64,000 nucleotides of DNA from Ruegeria lacuscaerulensis. GTDB taxonomy: Bacteria > Pseudomonadota > Alphaproteobacteria > Rhodobacterales > Rhodobacteraceae. The notes below the pieces were generated by a model. The model was not told the DNA's origin. It searched no databases and saw nothing but the letters and a program-made list of their open reading frames with translations. The translations under genes and the position numbers were made by a program. Shown one piece after another: positions 44,552 through 52,838 of this stretch. The stretch's first letter is position 1; the number at the start of each line of letters is the position of its first letter. The stretch spans positions 62,001 through 126,000 of the forward strand of contig NZ_WQGO01000003.1 of NCBI RefSeq assembly GCF_013034685.1, read 5' to 3'.

Positions 44552-44583
44552 AAAAGCCCGGCTGTCATTTGCCGGGCTTTTTT
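44552..44583 (+). terminator. Intrinsic terminator after the YHS gene
   Basis: AAAGCCCGGC and GCCGGGCTTT arms around an eight-base loop, then a T-run. It may also act for the convergent J-domain gene because of the A-rich left flank. Confidence 0.92.
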
Positions 44584-44592
44584 ACGTTTTGA

Positions 44593-45246
44593 TCAGCTTG
44601 CCAGGCAGAATTCGTCTCGTATCTGCTTACTTGCGTCAAAACGGATACGCACGCTTTTGGCGCCGGGGAATTTGCGATCGCGGATCGTGTCAGGCACCAC
44701 AACCTCACCACCGCCGGTTTCCTTGGCCTGAAAGCTCAGCACTTCGGTTTCGGTACGGCGTGCACCAGCCAGAACCGAAGTAGGCAAAGCCACCCGGTTT
44801 TGCCCCTGCCGAACGGGCGAGGACACGAAATAGGTCAGGTTACGGCCATGAAAGCCGACCGCCTCGGGGATGTGATCGGAATCGCCAATCTGGTCAGCGG
44901 TGCAAGTCTCGTCTGCGCCGCCGGCACTTTGCGGAAGCGCTTTGTTCAAAAGCGTCCGGCAGGCATCGATATCGGTAATATCCAGCGAGATGACCCGCTT
45001 GCGCAATTTCGGACGTCGTGGTTTGCCGGGCTGCGCGCCCTTGCTGACCAAACCTTCCAGCCGCAACAGGTCATAGGCTTCTTTCGCACGGGTAAATTCC
45101 GAGCTGTCGCCCCTGGTTCGATCAGAATGCACATTGAACGCAATGTTGCGCCACGCTTGTCTGATATCCTCAGAACCGGCGGTCTGATCTAGGCCAAGGG
45201 CGGCCAGCGCCGCAGCGCGGGCCTTCATCTTTTCAACAGCTTCCAT
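44593..45246 (-). CDS. J-domain-like protein with altered HPD motif
   Basis: A 217-residue protein whose N-terminus is a J domain in outline: LGLDQTAGSEDIRQAWRNIAFNVHSDRTRGDSSEFTRAKEAYDLL by its parts LGLDQTAGSEDIRQAWRNIA and AKEAYDLL. The HPD that stimulates Hsp70 is His40-Ser41-Asp42 (HSD), which would weaken or abolish the activity. The rest is a mostly beta-rich region of no known family (ALPTSVLAGARRTETEVLSF, GEVVVPDTIRDRKFPGAKSV). ATG 45246 was preferred to TTG 45252. Related proteins occur in other roseobacters, as far as I recall. Confidence 0.75.
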   Translation of the reverse strand: MEAVEKMKARAAALAALGLDQTAGSEDIRQAWRNIAFNVHSDRTRGDSSEFTRAKEAYDLLRLEGLVSKGAQPGKPRRPKLRKRVISLDITDIDACRTLLNKALPQSAGGADETCTADQIGDSDHIPEAVGFHGRNLTYFVSSPVRQGQNRVALPTSVLAGARRTETEVLSFQAKETGGGEVVVPDTIRDRKFPGAKSVRIRFDASKQIRDEFCLAS

Positions 45247-45336
45247 ACCCAAAACACTCGTTAAAACAACAACGTGCTCTTAGTGTTGGGATGGCCGCAT
45301 TTTTGTCAAATTTGATGGTTTTTTGAGGCTAAACGT

Positions 45337-45370
45337 AGAACAATCCCGCCATGCACTGCGGGATTGTTCT
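45337..45370. repeat. Perfect 13-base stem-loop
   Basis: AGAACAATCCCGC (45337-45349) and GCGGGATTGTTCT (45358-45370) with an eight-base loop, between the J-like gene start and the metF stop. No T-run follows on either strand. Transcription from metF would read through it; processing site, weak terminator or operator are possible. Confidence 0.6.
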
Positions 45371-45402
45371 GGTGTATGTGCTTGTGAGAGCCGACTTTTC
45401 GC

Positions 45403-46269
45403 TCAGGCCACGTTTTGCAGATCGGCTTTAGGCGTAATGCCCAAGGCGAAACAAACGTCGCGGGTCAATTCGGGGCGATTCAGCGTGTAGAAATGCAGCT
45501 TGTCCACACCGCCCTCGATCAAATCCGAGCAGAGCTCGGTGCACAGTGCGGTTGCCAGCAAGTCTTCGCGGTCGTCGCGGATAGCCTTGTCAAAAGCCTG
45601 TTCAACCCACGCGGGGATACGTGTGCCGCAGCGTTTGGCAAAACTGCGCGCGCCCTTCCAGTTCTCGATGGGCAGGATGCCCGGCACGATGGGCTTGTCG
45701 ATGCCCGCCTTGGCGCACGCATCGCGGAAGCGAAAGAACGTCTCGGCCTCGAAAAAGAACTGTGTCAGCGCCTCGTCGGCTCCCGCGTCCAGCTTGGCTT
45801 TCAGCCAGTCAATGTCCGTACGGGCGCATTGGGCCTCGGGGTGGATGTCGGGATAGGCACCCACGCGGATATTGAAGTTTCCAGTGTCAGCCAGTGCCTT
45901 GATCAGCTCAACCGAATTGGCAAAACCTTCCGGGTGAGGCACGAACTTTTCCTGTCCTTTTGGGGGATCGCCGCGCAAGGCAACGATGTCCCGCACGCCT
46001 GCTTTTGCAAAGGAATCGGCGATTTTCAGGGTTTCTTCGCGCGTGGCATCCACACAGGTCAGGTGCGCGGCAACCGGCAGGCCGGATGATTTGTGCAAGG
46101 TGGCGACCGCGTCGCGAGTCAGCTCACGTGTTGTGCCGCCTGCGCCGTAGGTGACCGAGACGAATCGGGGCTCAAGCGGGGCGAGCGTTTGAACCGTATC
46201 CCAAAGGCGGAACGAAGCTTCGAGCGTTTGGGGCGGGAAGAACTCGAATGAAATCTCAGGTTGGGTCAT
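45403..46269 (-). CDS. metF: Methylenetetrahydrofolate reductase
   Basis: A 288-residue FAD-dependent enzyme producing 5-methyltetrahydrofolate for methionine synthesis. Family marks: ISFEFFPPQTLE near residue 6, VSVTYGAGGTTR, AHLTCVD, IVALRGDPPKG, FFFEAETFFRFRD, and PGILPIENW. The frame stays open far upstream (to 46887) through the antisense of metR; the start is ATG at 46269 or 46272, with GAGG five bases before the former. Divergent from metR, whose product probably controls it. Confidence 0.97.
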   Translation of the reverse strand: MTQPEISFEFFPPQTLEASFRLWDTVQTLAPLEPRFVSVTYGAGGTTRELTRDAVATLHKSSGLPVAAHLTCVDATREETLKIADSFAKAGVRDIVALRGDPPKGQEKFVPHPEGFANSVELIKALADTGNFNIRVGAYPDIHPEAQCARTDIDWLKAKLDAGADEALTQFFFEAETFFRFRDACAKAGIDKPIVPGILPIENWKGARSFAKRCGTRIPAWVEQAFDKAIRDDREDLLATALCTELCSDLIEGGVDKLHFYTLNRPELTRDVCFALGITPKADLQNVA

Positions 46270-46318
46270 CATGGCCTCGCATATTCCAGTTGTGGGTCTT
46301 GTGCCATGTGACGCATTG

Positions 46319-46331
46319 TGAGACAAACTCA
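46319..46331. promoter_or_regulatory. Candidate MetR operator between metF and metR
   Basis: TGAGACAAACTCA is an interrupted palindrome close to the MetR consensus TGAA-N5-TTCA and of LysR-box type. It lies in the 93-base gap between the divergent metF and metR starts, where a MetR site is expected. Binding is inferred from position and form. Confidence 0.55.
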
Positions 46332-46362
46332 TATTCCTCAAGAACAACATGAGTTCCATTGA

Positions 46363-47268
46363 ATGCATATCGAATTTCGGCACCTGCGCACAATCAAGGC
46401 GATTCATGAGTGCGGCGGGTTGGCCCGCGCGGCGGATCAGCTGCATATCACTCAGTCGGCGCTGAGCCATCAGATCAAAGGTCTTGAGGATCAGGCCGGC
46501 GTGGAATTGTTCCTGCGCCGCTCCAAACCGATGAAACTGTCTGCGGCGGGGCTGCGCCTGTTGCGGCTGGCCGAACAGATTCTGCCGCAGGTCGAAGCGA
46601 CGCAGCAGGAGTTCACCTCGCTGCGCGATGGGCGCACTGGTCGAATGCATATCGCCATCGAGTGCCATGCCTGCTTCGAATGGCTTTTTCCGGTGCTGGA
46701 ATCCTTTCGCAAATCCTGGGGCGATGTGGATGTAGATATCCGCCCCGGTCTGGCCTTTGACGCTTTGCCCGCGCTGCAAAAGGAAGAGGTCGATCTGGTC
46801 GTCTCGTCCGACCCTGAGGACCTGCCGGGGGTCGAGTTCATAAAACTGTTCGACTATGACGCGGTGTTTGTTGCGGCCTCGGCACACCCATTGGCGCAGA
46901 AGAATTTCATCGAGGCCGAGGATTTTCGCGGCCAGACCCTAATCACGTACCCGGTCGAGCGCACCCGGTTGGATGTATTCAGCCAATTGCTGATCCCGGC
47001 GCGGGTAGAACCAGCCGCTATTCGGCAGGTGGAACTGACGGCGGTGATCCTTTTGCTGGTCGCTTCTAACCGGGGGATCTCGGTCTTGCCAGACTGGGTG
47101 GTGCGGGAAGTGAAGTACAATTCAGACTATGTGACCCGCCCGCTGACCAAGGATGGGATCACCCGTAGCTTGTATGCGGCAGTGCGGGCTGACGACCTTG
47201 AAAAACCCTATGTGCAGGAATTGATCGACCTTGCCGGAACCGAGGCGCACAAGCTGCAATCGCAATAG
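46363..47268 (+). CDS. metR: LysR family regulator, probable MetR
   Basis: A 301-residue LysR-type regulator. The N-terminal HTH is FRHLRTIKAIHECGGLARAADQLHITQSALSHQIKGLE, recognised by parts such as LARAADQLHITQSALSHQ; the effector domain begins near residue 90 (GRMHIAIECHACFEWLFPVL), where MetR has the same IECH sequence. MetR senses homocysteine and activates methionine genes. Divergence from metF supports the naming. Confidence 0.92.
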   Translation: MHIEFRHLRTIKAIHECGGLARAADQLHITQSALSHQIKGLEDQAGVELFLRRSKPMKLSAAGLRLLRLAEQILPQVEATQQEFTSLRDGRTGRMHIAIECHACFEWLFPVLESFRKSWGDVDVDIRPGLAFDALPALQKEEVDLVVSSDPEDLPGVEFIKLFDYDAVFVAASAHPLAQKNFIEAEDFRGQTLITYPVERTRLDVFSQLLIPARVEPAAIRQVELTAVILLLVASNRGISVLPDWVVREVKYNSDYVTRPLTKDGITRSLYAAVRADDLEKPYVQELIDLAGTEAHKLQSQ

Positions 47269-47364
47269 GCGTGAAACGCGGGTCTGCTATGCGCATCAAG
47301 CCTCTTGGCAAGGGCGCATTGCATCAGTATACGCGCGGTTTGACCGAACAGGAGCCGTGGGACA

Positions 47365-48150
47365 ATGGTAGGCAGTGCAAACCTCAACATCATGATCAAA
47401 GCCGCGCGCAAGGCGGGGCGGTCTCTGGTCAAGGACTTTCGTGAAGTCGAGAACCTGCAAGTCTCGATGAAAGGCGCGGGCGATTTTGTCTCCAAGGCCG
47501 ATATTGCTGCTGAAAACATCCTGAAAGAGGAACTGCTGGGTGCCCGCCCGACCTATGGCTGGCTGGGTGAAGAAGGCGGCGGGCAGGCCGGTGAAGACCC
47601 GACACGCCGCTGGATCGTTGACCCGCTGGACGGCACCACCAACTTCCTGCACGGGCTGCCGCATTGGGCGATTTCTATCGCTTTGGAACACAAGGGCAAG
47701 ATCGTTGCCGGCGTGATCTATGACCCCGCCAAGGATGAGATGTTCTTTGCCGAAAAAGGTGAGGGCGCGTGGATGAACGACACCCGCATCCGCGTTTCGG
47801 GCCGCCACCGCATGATCGAGTCCATTTTCTCGACCGGTTTGCCCTTTGGCGGACGTTCTGATTTGCCTGCGACCCTTCAGGATCTGGCGCGGATCATGCC
47901 CACCTGCGCAGGCGTGCGCCGCTGGGGCGCGGCAGCGCTGGATATGGCCTATGTGGCTGCAGGCCGCTACGAGGGTTTCTGGGAGCGCCGCCTGAACGCG
48001 TGGGACGTGGCGGCCGGTGTCATCATCGTGAAAGAAGCCGGTGGCTTTGTGCAGGCTCTGAACCCCGAAGGTAGCGTCTTGGAAGATGGCGAGGTTATCT
48101 GTTCGAATGAACCGATCTTCGACCAGTTCTCGAAGGTGATCCGGGGCTGA
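47365..48150 (+). CDS. suhB: Inositol monophosphatase family protein (SuhB type)
   Basis: A 261-residue Mg-dependent phosphatase. Metal-site motifs: WLGEEGGGQ near residue 68, IVDPLDGTTNFLHGLPHWAI, and ERRLNAWDVAAGVIIVKEAGG. In Escherichia coli the homologue SuhB also works in rRNA antitermination. The start is ATG at 47365, the first codon that agrees with family length. A terminator follows. Confidence 0.93.
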   Translation: MVGSANLNIMIKAARKAGRSLVKDFREVENLQVSMKGAGDFVSKADIAAENILKEELLGARPTYGWLGEEGGGQAGEDPTRRWIVDPLDGTTNFLHGLPHWAISIALEHKGKIVAGVIYDPAKDEMFFAEKGEGAWMNDTRIRVSGRHRMIESIFSTGLPFGGRSDLPATLQDLARIMPTCAGVRRWGAAALDMAYVAAGRYEGFWERRLNAWDVAAGVIIVKEAGGFVQALNPEGSVLEDGEVICSNEPIFDQFSKVIRG

Positions 48151-48171
48151 CTTGCAGAACCCTGAGACGAA

Positions 48172-48203
48172 CAAGCGCGCCCTGTCCGAGGCGCGCTTTT
48201 TTG
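48172..48203 (+). terminator. Intrinsic terminator after suhB
   Basis: AAGCGCGCC and GGCGCGCTT arms around an eight-base loop, followed by TTTTTTG. Confidence 0.92.
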
Positions 48204-48255
48204 TTGTCGGCAGCACAGGCGATCAAGGCCGCCAATGTCGTGCAAGGATATGCAT

Positions 48256-48999
48256 CTACCGGCGCGGGATTCGGGGGATGCGGGATTGTGACAGTTTGTA
48301 TGTATGCTCGGGGTGCGGCGGGTGGCCATGTGTTCGGTTCCAATACCGCGTACCGCCCCGCCGCGCCCAAAGCGGGATGCACAAAAGCAGACCGACAAAG
48401 AACCCGCCGGTATGAGCCCAATAGGCAACGCCGCCTTCGTCCGGGTTGCTGGCAAGGCTGCCCAGGAATTGCATCCCCAGCCAGACCCCCAGCATGACGA
48501 AGGCCGGGATGGTGAAAACCCGCACATAGACGATCAGGATCAGCAGAATATCCACGCGGGCCTTAGGGAACATCAACAGGTATCCCCCCATGACCCCGGC
48601 GATTGCACCAGAGGCCCCGATGGTCGGCACCACTGATCCCGGGGCCGTCAGGACGTGGATCAGGCCTGCTCCGATACCGGCCATCGTATAGAAAAGCAAA
48701 AAGGGCAGGTGGCCCATCTCGTCTTCCAGATTGTCGCCGAATATCCAAAGGAACAGCATGTTCCCTGCCAGATGCATCCAGCCGCCGTGAAGGAACATTG
48801 AGGTGAACAGCGTCTCATACGCGACCCCGTCTTCGATCCGGGCCGGGATGACCGCGTAGTCGAAATAAAGCCGGTTGAGCAACCGCGCATCATCCATGAT
48901 GCCCACATAGCTGAGGAAAATCAGAATGTTCGCGGCCATCAGCAGATAGACGACGTATGGGGTGCGCCCCGAGGGGTTATGGTCACGGATCGGAAACAT
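48256..48999 (-). CDS. Rhomboid family intramembrane serine protease
   Basis: A 247-residue protease with six to seven membrane helices. The catalytic dyad is Ser130 in TIGASGAIAGVMGGY and His196 in VAYWAHTGGFFVG; His76 and Asn80 in WMHLAGNMLFLWIFGDN complete the family pattern. The long L1 loop and the charged tail (RRGGTRYWNRTHGHPPHPE) are typical of roseobacter members. Substrates unknown. Single-gene unit. Confidence 0.95.
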   Translation of the reverse strand: MFPIRDHNPSGRTPYVVYLLMAANILIFLSYVGIMDDARLLNRLYFDYAVIPARIEDGVAYETLFTSMFLHGGWMHLAGNMLFLWIFGDNLEDEMGHLPFLLFYTMAGIGAGLIHVLTAPGSVVPTIGASGAIAGVMGGYLLMFPKARVDILLILIVYVRVFTIPAFVMLGVWLGMQFLGSLASNPDEGGVAYWAHTGGFFVGLLLCIPLWARRGGTRYWNRTHGHPPHPEHTYKLSQSRIPRIPRR

Positions 49000-49134
49000 G
49001 GCGCGACGCTGGGCTTTCGGGCGGGCAAGGTCAAGGTACGTTTACGCAGCATACGGCATGGTGGCGAGGTGTGTGACGAAGACTTGAACGAGCCCAAGGG
49101 TTGACGCAGCCTGTCTGCGCGTCACCATAGACAC

Positions 49135-49701
49135 ATGAAACACATCGCCTCAGCCTTTGTCGTGCTGGTCGCAGGCACCATCGCTGCCCATTCACAGGAC
49201 TGTCCCGCCGCTCCGGATCACTCGGACGGGGTGGCCGGGATTATCTCTCAAATTCAACAGGCCGAGACCGAGCGCGCCGCGCAGGTTTTGTCGGGCAAGC
49301 TTTGGGAGTTTTGGACAGATGCACCGGATAGCAAGGCACAAGTCGCGCTGGACAGGGGGATGACACGTCGTAGTCAAAGCGATCTGCTGGGCGCAATCGA
49401 AGACTTCAACTCGCTGATAGATTACTGCCCATCTTATGCCGAAGGATATAACCAGCGCGCCTTCGCCTATTTTCTGGGCCGGGATTATCAGGCCGCTCTG
49501 CCGGATCTGGATCGGGCAATCGAACTGTCGCCCAATCATGTGGCAGCAATCAGTGGGCGTGCACTGACTTTGTTAGGGCTTGGGCGGATCGACGAAGCTC
49601 GCGAGGCTTTGGAACAGGCGCTGGAGCTGAACCCGTGGCTCTCTGAACGCCACTTGATGGACCCCGGAGGGCCGTTGGCACCACAAGGCCAAGACATCTG
49701 A
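49135..49701 (+). CDS. Exported TPR-repeat protein
   Basis: A 188-residue periplasmic protein. Signal peptide MKHIASAFVVLVAGTIAAHS is cut near residue 20. Three TPR-like units follow: SQSDLLGAIEDFNSLIDYCP, YFLGRDYQAALPDLDRAIEL and LLGLGRIDEAREALEQALEL. TPRs bind partner proteins; the partner is not evident. A bidirectional terminator separates it from phoX. Confidence 0.88.
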   Translation: MKHIASAFVVLVAGTIAAHSQDCPAAPDHSDGVAGIISQIQQAETERAAQVLSGKLWEFWTDAPDSKAQVALDRGMTRRSQSDLLGAIEDFNSLIDYCPSYAEGYNQRAFAYFLGRDYQAALPDLDRAIELSPNHVAAISGRALTLLGLGRIDEAREALEQALELNPWLSERHLMDPGGPLAPQGQDI

Positions 49702-49706
49702 AATAC

Positions 49707-49737
49707 AAAACCCCCGACCAAACAGGCCGGGGGTTTT
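49707..49737. terminator. Bidirectional intrinsic terminator
   Basis: AAAACCCCCG and CGGGGGTTTT arms with an eleven-base loop that can end both the TPR gene and the convergent phoX gene. Confidence 0.92.
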
Positions 49738-49749
49738 CGATCTTGGGAC

Positions 49750-51639
49750 TTAGCCGACAAGACCGTTATCGGCGCGTTTGATCGCAATGACCGACGAGCG
49801 CGGCGTGCCGCCGTCGGGCCAGTTGCTGCCGGGGTGCTGGATGCCGACAAACATGGTCCGCAGGTCTGTGGACCACGCCAGACCGGTCACCTCACAGCCG
49901 TTCGGGCCAGTCATGAAGCGTGCAATCTCACCGGTCACGGGATCACCAACCAGCATCTGGTTGTTGCCGTTGCCTGCGAAATCTTCCTCGTTGTCGTCAT
50001 TCCCGTCTGTCTGGATCCAGATCAGACCGGTCGAATCGATCACCATACCGTCGGGCGAGTTGAACAGGTTGCCCTCGTTCACGTTGGGCGAACCGGCGCG
50101 GTCATCGGAATGCACGGTGGGGTTGCCTGCCATGACGTACAGGTCCCAATCGAACGCTTGGGCGGCGTGGTCGTCATTGGCCGGACGCCAGCGAACGATC
50201 TGACCATACTTGTTGGCTTCACGCGGGTTGGCCGCGTTGACCGAGGTATCATCACCACCGGCGTTTGGCTTGACGCCGCGGTTCTTGTTGTTGGTCAGGC
50301 AGCAATAGGCCTCGACCGCGACCGGGCTGGAGGCGACCCATTCGGGGCGGTCCATGGTGGTGCCGCCCGCTTTGGAGGCGGCCATGCGGGTAAAGATGCG
50401 AATCTCGGCATCGTCCATTCCGGTGGTTTCCGCGGTCAGAGCCAGCCATTCACCCTTCATGTCGTCGTTGAACTTGGCGACATAAAGCGTGCCGTCGTTC
50501 AGCAGGCTCTCGGTTTCACCACCGGGCTGATAGGTGCCGTTCGAGACGAACTTGTACAGGTATTCACCACGTTCATCGTCGCCCATGTAGACAACCACGC
50601 GACCGTCGGCAGCCAGGGTGACTTCGGCGTTTTCGTGCTTGAAACGACCCAGACCAGTGTGTTTGACAGGGGTGCTGTCAGGCTTGGTTGGGTCAATCTC
50701 GACGATCCAGCCTGCGCGATGCGGCTCGTTGGGGTTCTTCGAGGTGTCAAAGCGCGGGTCAAAGAACTCGTAACCGTTCCAGCTTTCGGCCTTGATACCG
50801 TAGCGCGCCATACCGTCCGAGACCTTCTGGTCATAGGCGGCATTTTCATCCGACGAGCCGAAGTAGCCATTGAAATTCTCTTCGCAGGTCAGATAGGTGC
50901 CCCAGGGCGTCTTGCCCGCACCACAGTTGTTCATGGTGCCCAACGAGGTGGTGCCGGTCGGATCAGCCTCGGTTTTCAGCAGGTCATGACCGGCTGCGGG
51001 GCCAACGATTTTCATCGGAGTGTTATGATGAATACGGCGGTTGAAGGGGCTGTCTTTGACAACCGACCAGCCCTCAGGGCCCTCGGTGATTTCCATGACT
51101 GTCACGCCTTGGATGTTCTGCAGCTTCAGAACATCACCTGCGTTTGCCGGAACACCTTCCGCAGCGGCCGGCAGGTTGATCTTGCGGTTGGGGTATTCGT
51201 GGTTGATCGCGATCAGTTCGTGACCCTGAAACGAGAAGGTTTCCATCCCGTCAGTGTTCTCACCAAAGATACGGTCGGATTTTTCGACCGAACCACCATC
51301 GGCGATGTCATAGCCGTCGGCATCCGAGAACAACGGATCGCCCCAGCGCATCATGACTTTCCATTCGTACCCTTCGGGGACGTGAACGGTGCCGTCGGTC
51401 TGGGCTGCGATCGGGGTAAAGGCAAAGCGCGACGCGTCAGCGGCCTGCGCCGAGGTCGAGCTGAACAGACCTGTGCCCATTGCGGCAGCGCCCGATCCAA
51501 AGGCCACCACACCGGCCAGAAAACCACGGCGGGAAATGGCGCTTTCGACCACGCGGTCAAAGTCGTTTTCCTCGGGGCGGGGGAAGTGTAGCTCGTCCCA
51601 GTCGTCTGCGGAAAGTGTGGTGTTGTCGACGTCTTTCAT
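49750..51639 (-). CDS. phoX: PhoX family alkaline phosphatase (DUF839)
   Basis: A 629-residue enzyme of the PhoX type (calcium and iron dependent), releasing phosphate from organic esters outside the cell. A Tat signal is seen at residues 37-44 (SRRGFLAG, then hydrophobic GVVAFGSGAAAMG). Family marks: MMRWGDPLFSDADG, INHEYPNRKINLP, NCGAGKTPWGTYLTCEENF and SPDGMVIDSTGLIWIQTDG. ATG at 51639 follows AGGAG. A Pho box lies upstream, so it is probably induced at low phosphate. Confidence 0.95.
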   Translation of the reverse strand: MKDVDNTTLSADDWDELHFPRPEENDFDRVVESAISRRGFLAGVVAFGSGAAAMGTGLFSSTSAQAADASRFAFTPIAAQTDGTVHVPEGYEWKVMMRWGDPLFSDADGYDIADGGSVEKSDRIFGENTDGMETFSFQGHELIAINHEYPNRKINLPAAAEGVPANAGDVLKLQNIQGVTVMEITEGPEGWSVVKDSPFNRRIHHNTPMKIVGPAAGHDLLKTEADPTGTTSLGTMNNCGAGKTPWGTYLTCEENFNGYFGSSDENAAYDQKVSDGMARYGIKAESWNGYEFFDPRFDTSKNPNEPHRAGWIVEIDPTKPDSTPVKHTGLGRFKHENAEVTLAADGRVVVYMGDDERGEYLYKFVSNGTYQPGGETESLLNDGTLYVAKFNDDMKGEWLALTAETTGMDDAEIRIFTRMAASKAGGTTMDRPEWVASSPVAVEAYCCLTNNKNRGVKPNAGGDDTSVNAANPREANKYGQIVRWRPANDDHAAQAFDWDLYVMAGNPTVHSDDRAGSPNVNEGNLFNSPDGMVIDSTGLIWIQTDGNDDNEEDFAGNGNNQMLVGDPVTGEIARFMTGPNGCEVTGLAWSTDLRTMFVGIQHPGSNWPDGGTPRSSVIAIKRADNGLVG

Positions 51640-51676
51640 GGATGGCTCCTGGCTAAAATGAAAGTTGATGAACGGC

Positions 51677-51709
51677 ATTTAAGAGGTCTTTGTGACAGGT
51701 TCTTAACAG
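51677..51709 (-). promoter_or_regulatory. Pho box and promoter of phoX
   Basis: Read on the minus strand, CTGTTAAGAAC and CTGTCACAAAG (51709-51688) are two adjoining 11-base units matching the PhoB consensus CTGTCAT-A4-type repeat, followed after five bases by TTAAAT as a -10 element (51682-51677). This is 48 bases upstream of the phoX ATG. PhoB binding is inferred from this close match. Confidence 0.8.
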
Positions 51710-51776
51710 CGCCATTAAAGCCGCTGTATTTCGACCTGAAAATAGACTCATTTTTGATGCGCTGAAACGCGCCAAA

Positions 51777-51806
51777 GCCCTGTCTGCGAGACGCAAGCAG
51801 GGTTTT
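51777..51806 (-). terminator. Weak hairpin after the ABC ATPase gene
   Basis: CCCTG and CAGGG arms with an inner TGC/GCA pairing and a two-base mismatch, lying between the ugpC-type gene and phoX. Only CTTT follows in the direction of transcription, so termination would be partial. Confidence 0.35.
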
Positions 51807-51845
51807 CAGTCATCAAAGCGGATTGATCACATCGTCGTGATTGGG

Positions 51846-52838
51846 TTAGCGCAGCCGCTGCCCATCAGCATTGAACCGATACGCTTTTTCGGGCGCGAAC
51901 CCAAGACGCAGGTCTTGGCCTTCGGATATTGCGTGTTGCCCGAACAAGCGCGCCGTCACCGAATGGTTCTGAACGGTCGCAATGACGTTGGTATCACCGC
52001 CCAGCTTTTCGACATGGCTGACCTGCGCTGACAGTGGGCCGTCGTCAGATAGGAATAGGTCTTCGGGGCGAATACCAAGGGTGTCTGACCCCTGATCCAG
52101 CAGGCTTTCGGGCAGGAAGTTCATCGAAGGAGATCCAAGGAATCCCGCAACAAACTGGTTGGCGGGGTTGTTATACAGCTCCATCGGTGAGCCGATCTGT
52201 TCCACCCGGCCATCGCGCAGAACTACGATCTTGTCGGCCAGTGTCATCGCCTCGGTCTGGTCGTGGGTGACATAGATCATCGAGGCATCCAGTGCCCGGT
52301 GAAGGTTTGCAATCTCAATACGTGTGTTCATCCGCAGCGCCGCGTCGAGGTTCGAAAGCGGTTCGTCAAACAGAAACAGTTTCGGCTCACGCACGATAGC
52401 CCGCCCGATGGCGACGCGTTGGCGCTGACCGCCGGACAGCTCAGATGGATAGCGGTCCAGATATTCCTCAAGGTTCAGCATCCGGCTGGCGCTGGCGACG
52501 CGCTCCTCGATCACCGCTTTGGGCTGCTTCTCTTGTTTCAGCGCCAGTGTCATGTTCCCGCGCACGTTCAGATGGGGATAGAGCGCATAGCTTTGGAATA
52601 CCATCGCGATGCCACGTTTCGACGGCGGCACCAGATTGACGGTCTGGCCGTCGATATTGATCTCACCCGAGGACGCATCCTCCAACCCTGCGATCACCCG
52701 CAGCAGGGTGGATTTGCCACAGCCCGAGGGGCCGACGAAAACGACAAACTCGCCTTCTTCGACCTCAAGCGAGATGTCTTTGAGGACATGCACCTCGCCA
52801 AAGGATTTGTTCACATTGGTCAAGGTCAGAGCAGTCAT
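51846..52838 (-). CDS. Sugar ABC transporter ATPase (UgpC/MalK type)
   Basis: A 330-residue ATPase of the CUT1 carbohydrate class. Walker A is GPSGCGKSTLLRVIAG, the signature LSGGQRQRVAIGRAIV, Walker B LFLFDEPLSNLD; residues 230-330 form the OB-fold regulatory domain (GIRPEDLFLSDDGPL). It is the last gene of the leftward amino-sugar operon and overlaps the dehydrogenase by four bases. Confidence 0.95.
   Translation of the reverse strand: MTALTLTNVNKSFGEVHVLKDISLEVEEGEFVVFVGPSGCGKSTLLRVIAGLEDASSGEINIDGQTVNLVPPSKRGIAMVFQSYALYPHLNVRGNMTLALKQEKQPKAVIEERVASASRMLNLEEYLDRYPSELSGGQRQRVAIGRAIVREPKLFLFDEPLSNLDAALRMNTRIEIANLHRALDASMIYVTHDQTEAMTLADKIVVLRDGRVEQIGSPMELYNNPANQFVAGFLGSPSMNFLPESLLDQGSDTLGIRPEDLFLSDDGPLSAQVSHVEKLGGDTNVIATVQNHSVTARLFGQHAISEGQDLRLGFAPEKAYRFNADGQRLR

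Noticed and set aside
46270-46362. Possible SAM riboswitch before metF
   Set aside because: The gap is only 93 bases, holds a MetR-like site, and no riboswitch core was recognised.
49834-51591. A 585-codon open frame antisense to phoX
   Set aside because: It mirrors the codon pattern of phoX, shows no domain, and phoX itself has a Tat signal, full motifs and a Pho box. Long shadow frames are normal in GC-rich DNA.
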